In this document: positions 15,602 through 24,448 of the stretch, piece by piece
Layout: the number at the start of each line of letters is the position of its first letter
Numbering within the stretch: position 1 is the stretch's first letter
From: Paludibacteraceae bacterium
GTDB lineage: Bacteria > Bacteroidota > Bacteroidia > Bacteroidales > Paludibacteraceae
Assembly (NCBI GenBank): GCA_017938155.1
Contig: JAGBCD010000044.1
Coordinates: 1 to 34,957 of the forward strand
Direction of reading: 5' to 3'
DNA: 34,957 bases
Program-made: the position numbers and the translations under genes
The notes under the pieces: model-generated
The model's database searches: none
What the model was told of the DNA's origin: nothing
The model's input: the letters and a program-made list of their open reading frames with translations, nothing else

Positions 15602-18600
15602 TTATTTGTTATCATTTACTTTTCTCCCCTGCGCGTTATAGATTCCAGAGGGGTGAATGATATAGAGTTGATGATTGATTATTACCTTACGAGTAGTTGT
15701 TGGATTTGTATAGGTCGTTTCAATATCAGTCGTTTGTGCATCGCATGGTCCATCCCCATAGACTTCTATTTCCCATAAAGAGGAACCATACCCCGTATTA
15801 CGTTTGAGGCATACTATGCGTACATAGCGTGCAGGTATGCTTTGTTGGTTGGAACGCAAATCAATGCTTTGTACCCCACCCTTGGCATTGGTAATGGTTT
15901 GAATGGTGTTGTAGTGGATGCCATCGTCGCTGACTTGTATTTGGTATTCGGTAGCATAGGCTGCTTCCCAACGTAGTGTGAGTGTATGAATACGATAACA
16001 GTTACCCAAATCAACAGCGATCCATTCGTTATCCTGGAATCTGCTAGACCATCTGGTGTCCAGTTTCCCATCAACAGCAGCTGCAGGTTTGGTAGCATCA
16101 GATTCGGAACCAGAAGCCTCAACTTTCTTCCCTAAAGCAAGGTTATAATCGGTATAAGCGATGACGTGTACTATGGCTGTAGCATCCATTCCAAGTCCTT
16201 GGAAAAGGATGGTGGTATCTCCTTCTTGTGTAGCAATAAAAGGAACAGATATGGATTCGGTGGAAGCACCAAATTGATTGACTATACTATACTCAAAGAC
16301 TACACTTTCTCCTATAGGTAACGTAACTTCTTGAGGGGTAACAATGGCTTGGGTAGCTTGTTCTGTTTCTAAAACAACGATGGTAGTAGAAGCGCTCACC
16401 GTACCTATAGTAGCAGTCACTTCTATGGTTCCATATTGGTTTGCTGTAAGTATATTTCCTTGTATGGTTGCTTCTACTCCTGCAGTAGTTAAAGTATAAG
16501 CGTTGGTAATATCTATTTCGTTTCCTTGTGCATCATAACCCTTGACGGTGATAGTAGTACTTTGCGATTGCAAAAGTACATTGTCTTGAGCTTGTATATC
16601 CATTGCAAACAAGGTTCCTTCAGTGCTTTGCATAGGTCTTCCATAGGCTTCTAACTCATAGAGAGATGTTCCATAGGTAGTCGCTCGCTCTACTCCTACA
16701 ATACGTATATATCGCCCTCTTGCTCGCATGCCGTTCTGAGCAAAAGCTTGAGCAAGTGCAACGTGTTGTATGCCACCACTGGAGGTAAGAGTAACAGTCT
16801 GCCATGTTTGTTTGTCGGTAGATAAACTAATAGTAAATTGAGTAGCATAAGCGGTTTCCCAACGCAACACAAGATGATCTATGTAACAATCCTCTTGGAG
16901 ATCAACAATGGCATACTCATTGTCATTATGTTTTGATCCCCATCGTGTGGAATAGTCACCATCCGTGAGCGAAATAGGTTGTGTACCTGCATTTTCATAT
17001 GAAGAGGTCTCAACCGGTTTATGTAGTGCCAAATTAGGGTATGGTAGTTCCCATGCCATAGAGTCTTTGGCAAAGACTTGCTCTTGTTCTATAGGCGCCG
17101 TATATATAATGGGTGCATTTCCATTGTCTGAAACAAGGGTTAGTGCATTAGCAACGGCAATGAGAGAAGTATCTTTTTGCCCAAAGAAACGAACAGTAAC
17201 GGGTGCAGAAGTGGCATTATACATAGCATACGTAGTGATGTTAGTAAGGGTATCAGTATAAGCACAAGCAAGTGGATGTGAACTATGTATATCAAAACGT
17301 TTCTCGCCCAAAGAGCGATGTGAATGCGTTAACCAATAGGTGATTCCTCCTGTATCAGGATTTTTGGCAAGTGCTTTACCCATTTGGTCCATTCTATCCC
17401 ATACACGTGCGGCTGAATCGGCATCAAAGAGTGATAGGTACGATAGGCAGACATTACCCAATCCTGATTCATCCCCCAATCCTCCTGAAGCGGCTTCATA
17501 ATTACCCACTTCTTTCTTGGCATACATTTGTGCATAGTCCCACTGAGCAAAAGGAAGGTTGTATGAGAAATAATTGGTCAATACTGGCGATATAGGGAGC
17601 CATTGTATAGAATGCATCCATACAGGATCACCAGAGAACCAAGTCCACCATCCGACCCCTTGCATGGTGAGGTTGCAGCAATAAGGGTGTTGATACTTGG
17701 TATAGTCAATGTTACGTCTTTTGCGGTCGAACCAATACTCTTCCGTTGCTTTGGCTTCGAGGGTATAACCATATATACCTGCATCCATCATCTCTTCATC
17801 TTCTAATGCCGCTCCTAACATATAGATACCTCCCCACCCTTGCATAGCTTCACTGGAAGACTCTTGTCCGTTACCATTACCTGCGTTGCCCATTCCTCCT
17901 GCGAATGAATGTCCACAATAAGGATTGAACGTACGGAAACGTGGATAACGAGATTCATCTCTAAGCCATGACGCATAATCTAATGCTACCTCACGTATGA
18001 TAGGTCCATAGTGGTTTTTGAAATCGGCATCTAACATACACAAAACGGCTGATGCATAGATGAAATACCCATAGTGAAAATGGTGGTCATTGAAGGTATC
18101 CGAATCGTAAGATGGGTCAAAACCTACCATTGCTCCCCATTTAGGGTAACGAGCGAAATACATATTTTGTTCTCCAGGTGTATAGGTGTACCAATTGATA
18201 AGTACTTCTTTGAGTCGCTTACGTGCTTGATGGAATAAGGTCTCGTCGCCCATCTGTAATGCAAAGGTCATGTAGTGCATCATTTGCGTTAGTCCTTTAC
18301 CACCCCAATAAGTGTCTGCACCAAAGGAGCCCTTCTGTACATAATCGGTGACGAGTTGTGACATTCGTTGAGACGAATATCCATCTTTCCATTCTCTTGG
18401 TGCGGGGAAGAAAGGTAACATGCCTGCTGTAGGATAACGGAACGCGAAATGGTTACCTTTCATGAGGCGCATCTTGCCTCGAGGTGAAAGATAAGACACT
18501 TGTAAGTATTGATTGTTTGTAGAAGTTATGTTAGTTTGGGTACTCGGGCTAAGTGGTTCCTCACTATAGTAATGGTGTGGTAAAAACGCCATCAGACAAG

Positions 18601-19417
18601 AATCTGTCGTAACAGGTTTGGATGTCAATGCTTCTTGTGTATAAACACGGAAGTAAGTATCTAACGTAGCCTGTGACTTATTGACTTGATAATCGGCTAT
18701 TGTACGTCTTGGTATGCGCCATGCATAAGGTTGGATGTCATTCACAGTAAGTCCTTGAGTTAGCCATGCGACAACGGTTATACTGCGTTGATTATCTATT
18801 TTGCTCAAGACAGCAAATAAGGATTGATTTGGATTGGAGGCAGTAACGGTTATACCATCTGCTTCTATCCAAACAAGCGGTGATCCTTGCATGCATGTAA
18901 CGCGTACCCATTGTTCGCCATCTTGCATGATGAAAGAAAGCATAAAGTCTGACCAATTATCCACCAATGCTTCTTGGAAGTTCGCTTTGCTTCCTGTAAT
19001 ATTGTTTGTAAAGCTAAACGTGAGCGGTGTATCCCATTTTACTTCACATCCAGTAGGTTCCCAATAGGTTGGGTAGCCCATTTGCAGTCCATTCTCATTG
19101 GCTTCTACCCATCCTGGATAGCACCAAAGTTTACCTGTCCATGTATTGACAAGTGCATAAGTCCACCAGTCGTTGGATGGTAGTGTAATGGTGCCCGCTT
19201 TCGTTCCATTCGGTTGGCCAAGTCGTTGAAGTAGCGAGTCTGGTAAGTAGATTCGTCTATGCTCCATTTGATATGCTTGGCATCCTCCATGCAACGAAGA
19301 TTGGCTTTCGGACAATGGAACATACGATGCATACGAACCCTCTCCCATTGGAACGGGTTGTTGTCCAAAGACCAACTGTACAAAGAGCAGAAGTATGAGA
19401 ATAACTTTTGGTTTCAT
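15602..19417 (-). CDS. GH81 endo-beta-1,3-glucanase with F5/8C and Ig-like domains
   Basis: 1271 residues; signal peptide about 1-18 (ending FGQ), no lipobox. Residues about 20-780 are a GH81 catalytic module. FNDHHFHYGYF carries Asp444 (general acid), and GQESSSEAM carries Glu519 and Glu523. The spacing (75 and 79 residues) closely matches the catalytic Asp and two Glu I recall for the Bacillus halodurans GH81 enzyme. A C-terminal extension follows: F5/8 type C 794-930, two Ig-like segments 940-1090, second F5/8 type C 1091-1225, and the shared tail 1238-1271 (HQLYIIHPSGIYNAQGRKV). Expected reaction: inverting endo-hydrolysis of long or insoluble beta-1,3-glucan such as curdlan, yeast or fungal wall glucan or laminarin. 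The start overlaps the GH30 stop by one base, implying translational coupling. Confidence 0.95.
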   Translation of the reverse strand: MKPKVILILLLFVQLVFGQQPVPMGEGSYASYVPLSESQSSLHGGCQAYQMEHRRIYLPDSLLQRLGQPNGTKAGTITLPSNDWWTYALVNTWTGKLWCYPGWVEANENGLQMGYPTYWEPTGCEVKWDTPLTFSFTNNITGSKANFQEALVDNWSDFMLSFIMQDGEQWVRVTCMQGSPLVWIEADGITVTASNPNQSLFAVLSKIDNQRSITVVAWLTQGLTVNDIQPYAWRIPRRTIADYQVNKSQATLDTYFRVYTQEALTSKPVTTDSCLMAFLPHHYYSEEPLSPSTQTNITSTNNQYLQVSYLSPRGKMRLMKGNHFAFRYPTAGMLPFFPAPREWKDGYSSQRMSQLVTDYVQKGSFGADTYWGGKGLTQMMHYMTFALQMGDETLFHQARKRLKEVLINWYTYTPGEQNMYFARYPKWGAMVGFDPSYDSDTFNDHHFHYGYFIYASAVLCMLDADFKNHYGPIIREVALDYASWLRDESRYPRFRTFNPYCGHSFAGGMGNAGNGNGQESSSEAMQGWGGIYMLGAALEDEEMMDAGIYGYTLEAKATEEYWFDRKRRNIDYTKYQHPYCCNLTMQGVGWWTWFSGDPVWMHSIQWLPISPVLTNYFSYNLPFAQWDYAQMYAKKEVGNYEAASGGLGDESGLGNVCLSYLSLFDADSAARVWDRMDQMGKALAKNPDTGGITYWLTHSHRSLGEKRFDIHSSHPLACAYTDTLTNITTYAMYNATSAPVTVRFFGQKDTSLIAVANALTLVSDNGNAPIIYTAPIEQEQVFAKDSMAWELPYPNLALHKPVETSSYENAGTQPISLTDGDYSTRWGSKHNDNEYAIVDLQEDCYIDHLVLRWETAYATQFTISLSTDKQTWQTVTLTSSGGIQHVALAQAFAQNGMRARGRYIRIVGVERATTYGTSLYELEAYGRPMQSTEGTLFAMDIQAQDNVLLQSQSTTITVKGYDAQGNEIDITNAYTLTTAGVEATIQGNILTANQYGTIEVTATIGTVSASTTIVVLETEQATQAIVTPQEVTLPIGESVVFEYSIVNQFGASTESISVPFIATQEGDTTILFQGLGMDATAIVHVIAYTDYNLALGKKVEASGSESDATKPAAAVDGKLDTRWSSRFQDNEWIAVDLGNCYRIHTLTLRWEAAYATEYQIQVSDDGIHYNTIQTITNAKGGVQSIDLRSNQQSIPARYVRIVCLKRNTGYGSSLWEIEVYGDGPCDAQTTDIETTYTNPTTTRKVIINHQLYIIHPSGIYNAQGRKVNDNK

Positions 19418-21051
19418 TATAAGGTAACAATAATGGTTTGAATAGATGCTGTTGGCATATCAACCATCGCAAAATAGGCACCTAACTGCACAGGTATCGT
19501 CGTATCTGGTCCCATATTCAGTATGTTGATTGCATATGTGCCATTCCCTTTCTCCACAGCACAAAGGAAGATATCTTGCGTTTCGCAGTCAACACCCGTT
19601 TTCATTGTCGTTGGGTAGTTAACTTGAAGTGCAACATCTCCTGGGCGCATGGAGCGAGAGAACTGTTTGAGTACATAGTAATAAGGTGTGTAATAAATGA
19701 TATCGTTGGCATAGTCTATCATAACTTGCGCACCTGCAAAGTTGTTCACATGGTTAGGTCCGCCAATGGAGTCAAGCACGATATTCCAATCGCAATATCC
19801 TGTGAGCCAATGGTTGGTACCATCAATAATATATTGAGCATAACGATATACAGGAGAGTATTTAGGGTGTGTGCCACCTGCCCAGCGTGTAGAGTATGCC
19901 CAATCGGTAGCAATCTTATCCCACCAAAAAGCATCATTATTGAACCATCCCGACTCTTGGAAGCCGATTGGTTCAGTGACGCCATCCCATGGAGGGCAAC
20001 CGAGGTTGTCAATACAACCTTCAGAATGGAAGATGGTCTTGTTAGGGTATTTGGCATGTACCTCCTCCAATGTCTCTGGAAAACAGCCGATAGTACTGCC
20101 ATACCAGTGAACGGCCATACCTGTGGTATATTGGTTGGCAAGTGAGTCTTGGTAGATAGCATCGGCATATGGTTGCATTTCAAAGATGTTTTGGTCAAAA
20201 CCATAGATAGCTACTTCTTCATGCCCACGACGAATGAGTGTAGGGGCAAGGTAGTCGCGGATAAACTCTGTCTCAACTTGTGGTGAGAAATCCATGCTTT
20301 CCCAACCGCCATCGTTACCCATCGGTTCATTGACAGGAGTCACAGACCAGATATTAACACCCTCAGCCTTCCATGCCTCGATGTAAGCAGCGATATAATT
20401 GGCATACGCCTGATAATACTCTGGGAGCAATGCACCACCGCGAGCTACGCCGTTCTCACGCTCGTAATACTTCTTATTATCCTTCATCCAAGCAGGTGCT
20501 GTCCAAGTATTGGCCATGATGCGATAGGTATTGTCGGATTGGTTTTGCTTGATATTCCAGACGTCTTTCATGAGATGATAGAGGTCGTATTGCTCATCCT
20601 TAACCTGCGGGTATTTATTTGCTGGAAATCCCTCTTTATCTCTATCCAATGAGAAATGCTTCATATCTACGTCTCCATCTACTTCTGTGAGGGCGTACTT
20701 ACCTTCGACAGAAAAATCGGATGAACCGATTTGTGTGCGGACTACAGAGAAGTTGGCACCCGCCTCAGAGAAAAGTTCGTGGAGTATGCTCTGGCGTTGT
20801 TCGGGTGTGAGACATGCAAGCACGAAAGCCGAAGACTCGGTAAGCGAGCCACCATAGCCATCAATGGTCTGTTTTTTCTCGTCCACATGGATAGTGATAG
20901 CATTGTCGGCTATGCCCTCGTGGAAAACGACTGCTTTTTGTTCGGTGCATTTATCGCCCGCAGCAGATGTGAGCCACACATGGGTGGAGGGGACTTTTGC
21001 GGTACATGATACCAACAAGAAGAGTGATGATGCGATTAATAACTTTCTCAT
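19417..21051 (-). CDS. GH30 beta-glucanase lipoprotein, probable beta-1,6-glucanase
   Basis: 544 residues with lipobox LVSC (Cys16). GH30 landmarks: IDGYGGSLTESSA (63-75); the conserved Asn-Glu at VNEP with acid/base Glu242; nucleophile Glu344 in FHSEGC; and the late YYYVLKQFSRSMRPG, where the chain returns to the small beta domain. Length fits GH30 enzymes with no extra modules. Subfamilies 1 and 3 both occur in Bacteroidota. In a PUL with GH81, GH16, GH128 and GH3, an endo- or exo-beta-1,6-glucanase (GH30_3-like) is the most sensible reading, because no other enzyme here would open beta-1,6 links. The alternative is glucosylceramidase-type beta-glucosidase (GH30_1). A 111-nt gap upstream with a possible promoter suggests it may start a sub-operon with GH81 and GH3. 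Confidence 0.9.
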   Translation of the reverse strand: MRKLLIASSLFLLVSCTAKVPSTHVWLTSAAGDKCTEQKAVVFHEGIADNAITIHVDEKKQTIDGYGGSLTESSAFVLACLTPEQRQSILHELFSEAGANFSVVRTQIGSSDFSVEGKYALTEVDGDVDMKHFSLDRDKEGFPANKYPQVKDEQYDLYHLMKDVWNIKQNQSDNTYRIMANTWTAPAWMKDNKKYYERENGVARGGALLPEYYQAYANYIAAYIEAWKAEGVNIWSVTPVNEPMGNDGGWESMDFSPQVETEFIRDYLAPTLIRRGHEEVAIYGFDQNIFEMQPYADAIYQDSLANQYTTGMAVHWYGSTIGCFPETLEEVHAKYPNKTIFHSEGCIDNLGCPPWDGVTEPIGFQESGWFNNDAFWWDKIATDWAYSTRWAGGTHPKYSPVYRYAQYIIDGTNHWLTGYCDWNIVLDSIGGPNHVNNFAGAQVMIDYANDIIYYTPYYYVLKQFSRSMRPGDVALQVNYPTTMKTGVDCETQDIFLCAVEKGNGTYAINILNMGPDTTIPVQLGAYFAMVDMPTASIQTIIVTL

Positions 21052-21088
21052 ACGAATATTTAATAACTAAAATTATATACTATTTAAC

Positions 21089-21117
21089 CAAAAATAACCC
21101 TATATTTTTATTACAAC
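21089..21117 (-). promoter_or_regulatory. Possible Bacteroidota sigma-type promoter upstream of GH30
   Basis: On the minus strand, TATTTTTG (21096-21089) fits the Bacteroidota -7 element TAnnTTTG. A GTTG (21117-21114), 17 nt further upstream, could stand for the -33 TTTG but is a weak match at slightly short spacing. It would give a 5' leader of roughly 30 nt before the GH30 start at 21051. It is the best TAnnTTTG match I found in an intergenic gap of this window, but the region is AT-rich and a chance match is possible. Confidence 0.3.
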
Positions 21118-21128
21118 TTAGACAACTT

Positions 21129-21154
21129 GCGCGGCAATCCACTCTCTGCCGCGC
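21129..21154 (-). terminator. GC-rich hairpin after the phosphorylase gene, possible partial terminator
   Basis: Perfect 8-bp GC-rich arms, GCGCGGCA (21129-21136) and TGCCGCGC (21147-21154), with a 10-nt loop, 8 nt past the phosphorylase stop. No immediate U-tract follows on the transcribed strand; the downstream sequence is only AT-rich. It may attenuate or process the transcript before GH30 and, with the promoter-like site next to it, may separate the proximal and distal halves of the locus. Confidence 0.4.
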
Positions 21155-21162
21155 TCTGCGGA

Positions 21163-24100
21163 TTATAGTTCTATTATTAGTTGTTTGATTTCGCCATCGC
21201 GAGCGAAGATGTGTTTGCTTTGTTCTGGTGTCAGGGTGACACTGCCTGTGCCTTTGCCCGTTTTGCGATAGATAATTTCTGTACCGCAATACGAGAAGCT
21301 TAACTCGCCATTTTGGAAATCCTTGTCGGTGAGCATAACGGGGCAGAAGGTGATTTGTCCATCCTGTACGTGAACGCCCAACTCAAAGAAACGGGAGATG
21401 ATGTCTTCCTTGACCTGTCCTGTCATGCCTGGTTGTTGCACTCCGCTCATAGATGGCGTATGGGAATAGGCATCAAAGGGGAAGGAACCATACTCAGCTG
21501 GGGTCTTGTGGGAGCCGATACCTTCTCGAATGGCTTGATAGTGAGCAAGCAATTTGGAGTTGGATTTAGCACCACTTGCTTGGATACATTCGCCCACAGC
21601 CAGAAGTAGTTTGCTAACCATATGCCAATAGATACACCCCAATCCCTCATACTTATAGAAGGTACCCGAACGTCCGGTGAATGCATGGTGGTTGAACATG
21701 CTTTCGTATAAATCAAGGAGTTGTTGAGTCTCTTCTGGAGAGATGTTAAGAGTAGATGTCTGAATGGCACGCAAAAGGAAATCAGCATTATTAAAATCTG
21801 CACAGAAATGCACCAAACCTTCACAGTCTCTCGTTAGAATATCGGTCGCGTTGTTTTCCAACAAACGTTGAATGATTGGTATGGAGAGTGTTTCTTGAGG
21901 AAGATTGTTCATTTCCAAAAATTCTTTTCTAACACGAGCAGGATAAAGCATATAACTGCGTTGGTCCTCTCGATAGAGTGCGGATTGTCTCATAGCTGTA
22001 AGCAGTTGGTCCACTTGTTGCTCATCCAGTACTTGTGCTGACAAAACTGCAACTTGCCCTTCTAACATCTCGTAAAGAGGAGTTATGGTAATGCTTTGCT
22101 TGTCAAACTTAACCAAATTGTAGGCATGGAACAATCCATCTTCTCTTTGATTGACTGCGATAGATTGGTCAATATAATCTCTGGTCATAAGGAGGAACTT
22201 GACGAACAAGTCTGCATCCAGTTCTACTTTTTCGCCCGAATGGCCTTTATATACTGCATTGCGATATTGTTCGCCGGCTCTACCCATCTGATCTGTAAAC
22301 GTACGTCGACTTTGAGCTGTGAAGGTAATTGGCTGATTGGCATCTTCAGGTAGATGCGCAACCATGGTTGCCAACACATTTCTCAAGAACATAACCACCT
22401 CTTGTGAAATAGCATAAGTAGCATTTTGTTTGCCATACAATTGGATAAGGAAGGAGACAAAGCGTCTCATATAGTACAAGGTCACCATAGATGCCCCATA
22501 ACCGACCAATGCATTGTTGGCGTCGTTCCATTCTGGACGCAAGGTATTCATCCATATACCTGCTTGAGGAATGAAATTGCTTAATTTGGTAAGCAAGGTC
22601 ACCAATATTTTCTCAGTAAATGTAACCAATAATGGTTGCCCATCTTTGCCCATAACGAGCCGCGCATCTTGTCCATACATAGGGATTTGTGACAAGATAT
22701 GGCGATGAACCTCGTTATCAAAAGTGATAGAATTTTTAGGGTCATTAACTATATCGTCATACGACTTGAAACGATAAGGAACAGCAGCAAAAGCAAATTC
22801 ACGCATGCCTAACATGTCTTGGAGTGCTTCGGGATTATGTGCATAACTGAGTTCCAATAAGCGACACAAATAGATGATTTGATGGTCTCCCCAATAACCA
22901 ATATTGGACCATGGGTTTTCTGGTTCTATCACTTCCCAATCAATACCTTCGGAAGTTATCTTGTAAGGATTGTATCCATCTGCTGTCGTTGCGTTGAGGA
23001 ATTTAGCGATGATACCATTCGTATAATCGGGATAGGACAATGATAGTGCTTCCCAGTTTTGGAAGATGTCACGCCAATTACCTTGATAAGAAATGATGCG
23101 ATTACCATCTGCGTCATTGACGCGTATATCAAATAAGTTCCATGGTCTGCTGGGGTCGCCATGCCTTCTGGCAAAAGTCAATGGCAGGTACTCCATAAAG
23201 AGGCGATGCAGTTGATGATCTTGTCTTTCCAATACCAACTGTTCCAAATCAGCATATGCAATGGATTGCGGTAGATTGGTAAGGAAATGGTTGTGTTTAT
23301 CAGCCAATGCATGATTGAAACATGCTATATGTTTGGCAAATGCTTGTCCATTGATGTGGTAGTTATCACAATAGAATCCGCCACGCATTGTATTGTACAA
23401 GGTGTTGGCAAAATGTCTGGCATCATTGGCTTGGTCAGCTGTATGTTGTACACCATCATTTTGCGCTACTATATTCTTGAGCTGGAATGTAGTGAGTGCA
23501 ATGGCTGATTGTACTTGTTGAATTGCATCTTCTTGCTGAGCAAAAACGATACTATTACGAACGGAGACAGCATCCTGCATGACATCACAAACGAACATCC
23601 ATTGCTGTTGTTGTGATGGTTGTAGAGTCAATGTAGTATGAGCAAAGATTGCACCTCTGACACCTTTGGACGAGTTCTCCTCATAAATGGTCTTTCCCAA
23701 TCTAAAATTATCCAACTGGTTGGAAGAAGTGAGGTAAGTAGCTTGAGGTAATCCTAAAGTGTAGATAGAATTGCATCTGAGGCACTCACTGGGTTCTGCT
23801 CGGTCAACTAAGATAGCCTCCATACGGAACAACACCATAGAGGATTGTGGTACCCGCTCGGTTTTCTTGTACCCATCGACCAACGTAGAGAAAGTATTTT
23901 GTGTAATACGTTCTACCCCTGCTGGCATGACGTTTTGTAAACCATCCAACATCTCTATCGTAATAACATGATTTCTATTGTTGCAGATGGTTGCAGTTCG
24001 TACCCACCCCATTTTGTCTGCAGGTGCCCACTGATACGAGAATGTCAATCCTAAATCAAGATTTTGTTCTATAAAGAGAAGTTTATTGCCTACTATGGAT

Positions 24101-24432
24101 TTGGCTATTGAACGTTTGGTATGGTATATACCTAAGTAACGGCAGGAGAATGGTTCCCAAAGGTAAGTGCGTTGGTCTTGCTGTACTCGGATGATTGTTT
24201 TAGGACCAGTATTCTCATAGTTCTCTGTGATTTTATCATCTGTATAGTATGGGAATAGCACTTGTTCTGGGTTTCTTCTACCACATGTAAGTCCTCCAGT
24301 GGAAGCGATATACATAAATAGGTCTGTAGCGCTTGCCAAAGAAGTAAAGAAGGGATGTAATTGATCAAAATTTTCAATGAGGTAATACTCCTCCCCTTCC
24401 CAATTCATGTAATGTCCTATTGATTTATCCAT
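21163..24432 (-). CDS. Cytoplasmic inverting beta-1,3-glucan phosphorylase (GH94/GH149/GH161 group)
   Basis: 1089 residues without a signal peptide, so cytoplasmic. The length is well above GH94 cellobiose phosphorylases (about 800) and in the range of GH149 and GH161 beta-1,3-oligoglucan phosphorylases (about 1100). An N-terminal beta-sandwich (about 1-330) contains LGLTFSYQWAP and LQNVMPAGVE. The (alpha/alpha)6 region contains RPEWNDANNALVGYG, where Asp637 sits in the WND motif that carries the general acid of GH94-type phosphorylases. YEGLGCIYWHMVSKL lies further on and may help bind phosphate. Expected reaction: phosphate-driven removal of glucose from beta-1,3-gluco-oligosaccharides as glucose-1-phosphate. 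It is 16 nt downstream of the GPH transporter, a natural import-and-phosphorolysis pair. The class is well supported; GH161 specifically is my best guess from length and context. Confidence 0.78.
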   Translation of the reverse strand: MDKSIGHYMNWEGEEYYLIENFDQLHPFFTSLASATDLFMYIASTGGLTCGRRNPEQVLFPYYTDDKITENYENTGPKTIIRVQQDQRTYLWEPFSCRYLGIYHTKRSIAKSIVGNKLLFIEQNLDLGLTFSYQWAPADKMGWVRTATICNNRNHVITIEMLDGLQNVMPAGVERITQNTFSTLVDGYKKTERVPQSSMVLFRMEAILVDRAEPSECLRCNSIYTLGLPQATYLTSSNQLDNFRLGKTIYEENSSKGVRGAIFAHTTLTLQPSQQQQWMFVCDVMQDAVSVRNSIVFAQQEDAIQQVQSAIALTTFQLKNIVAQNDGVQHTADQANDARHFANTLYNTMRGGFYCDNYHINGQAFAKHIACFNHALADKHNHFLTNLPQSIAYADLEQLVLERQDHQLHRLFMEYLPLTFARRHGDPSRPWNLFDIRVNDADGNRIISYQGNWRDIFQNWEALSLSYPDYTNGIIAKFLNATTADGYNPYKITSEGIDWEVIEPENPWSNIGYWGDHQIIYLCRLLELSYAHNPEALQDMLGMREFAFAAVPYRFKSYDDIVNDPKNSITFDNEVHRHILSQIPMYGQDARLVMGKDGQPLLVTFTEKILVTLLTKLSNFIPQAGIWMNTLRPEWNDANNALVGYGASMVTLYYMRRFVSFLIQLYGKQNATYAISQEVVMFLRNVLATMVAHLPEDANQPITFTAQSRRTFTDQMGRAGEQYRNAVYKGHSGEKVELDADLFVKFLLMTRDYIDQSIAVNQREDGLFHAYNLVKFDKQSITITPLYEMLEGQVAVLSAQVLDEQQVDQLLTAMRQSALYREDQRSYMLYPARVRKEFLEMNNLPQETLSIPIIQRLLENNATDILTRDCEGLVHFCADFNNADFLLRAIQTSTLNISPEETQQLLDLYESMFNHHAFTGRSGTFYKYEGLGCIYWHMVSKLLLAVGECIQASGAKSNSKLLAHYQAIREGIGSHKTPAEYGSFPFDAYSHTPSMSGVQQPGMTGQVKEDIISRFFELGVHVQDGQITFCPVMLTDKDFQNGELSFSYCGTEIIYRKTGKGTGSVTLTPEQSKHIFARDGEIKQLIIEL

Positions 24433-24448
24433 TGTAGGTAGTAAATAG

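Noticed and set aside
19576-20145. 189-codon plus-strand open frame opposite the GH30 gene
   Set aside because: It is antisense to conserved GH30 catalytic sequence, and its translation is rich in Cys and lacks domain motifs; a shadow of the real gene.
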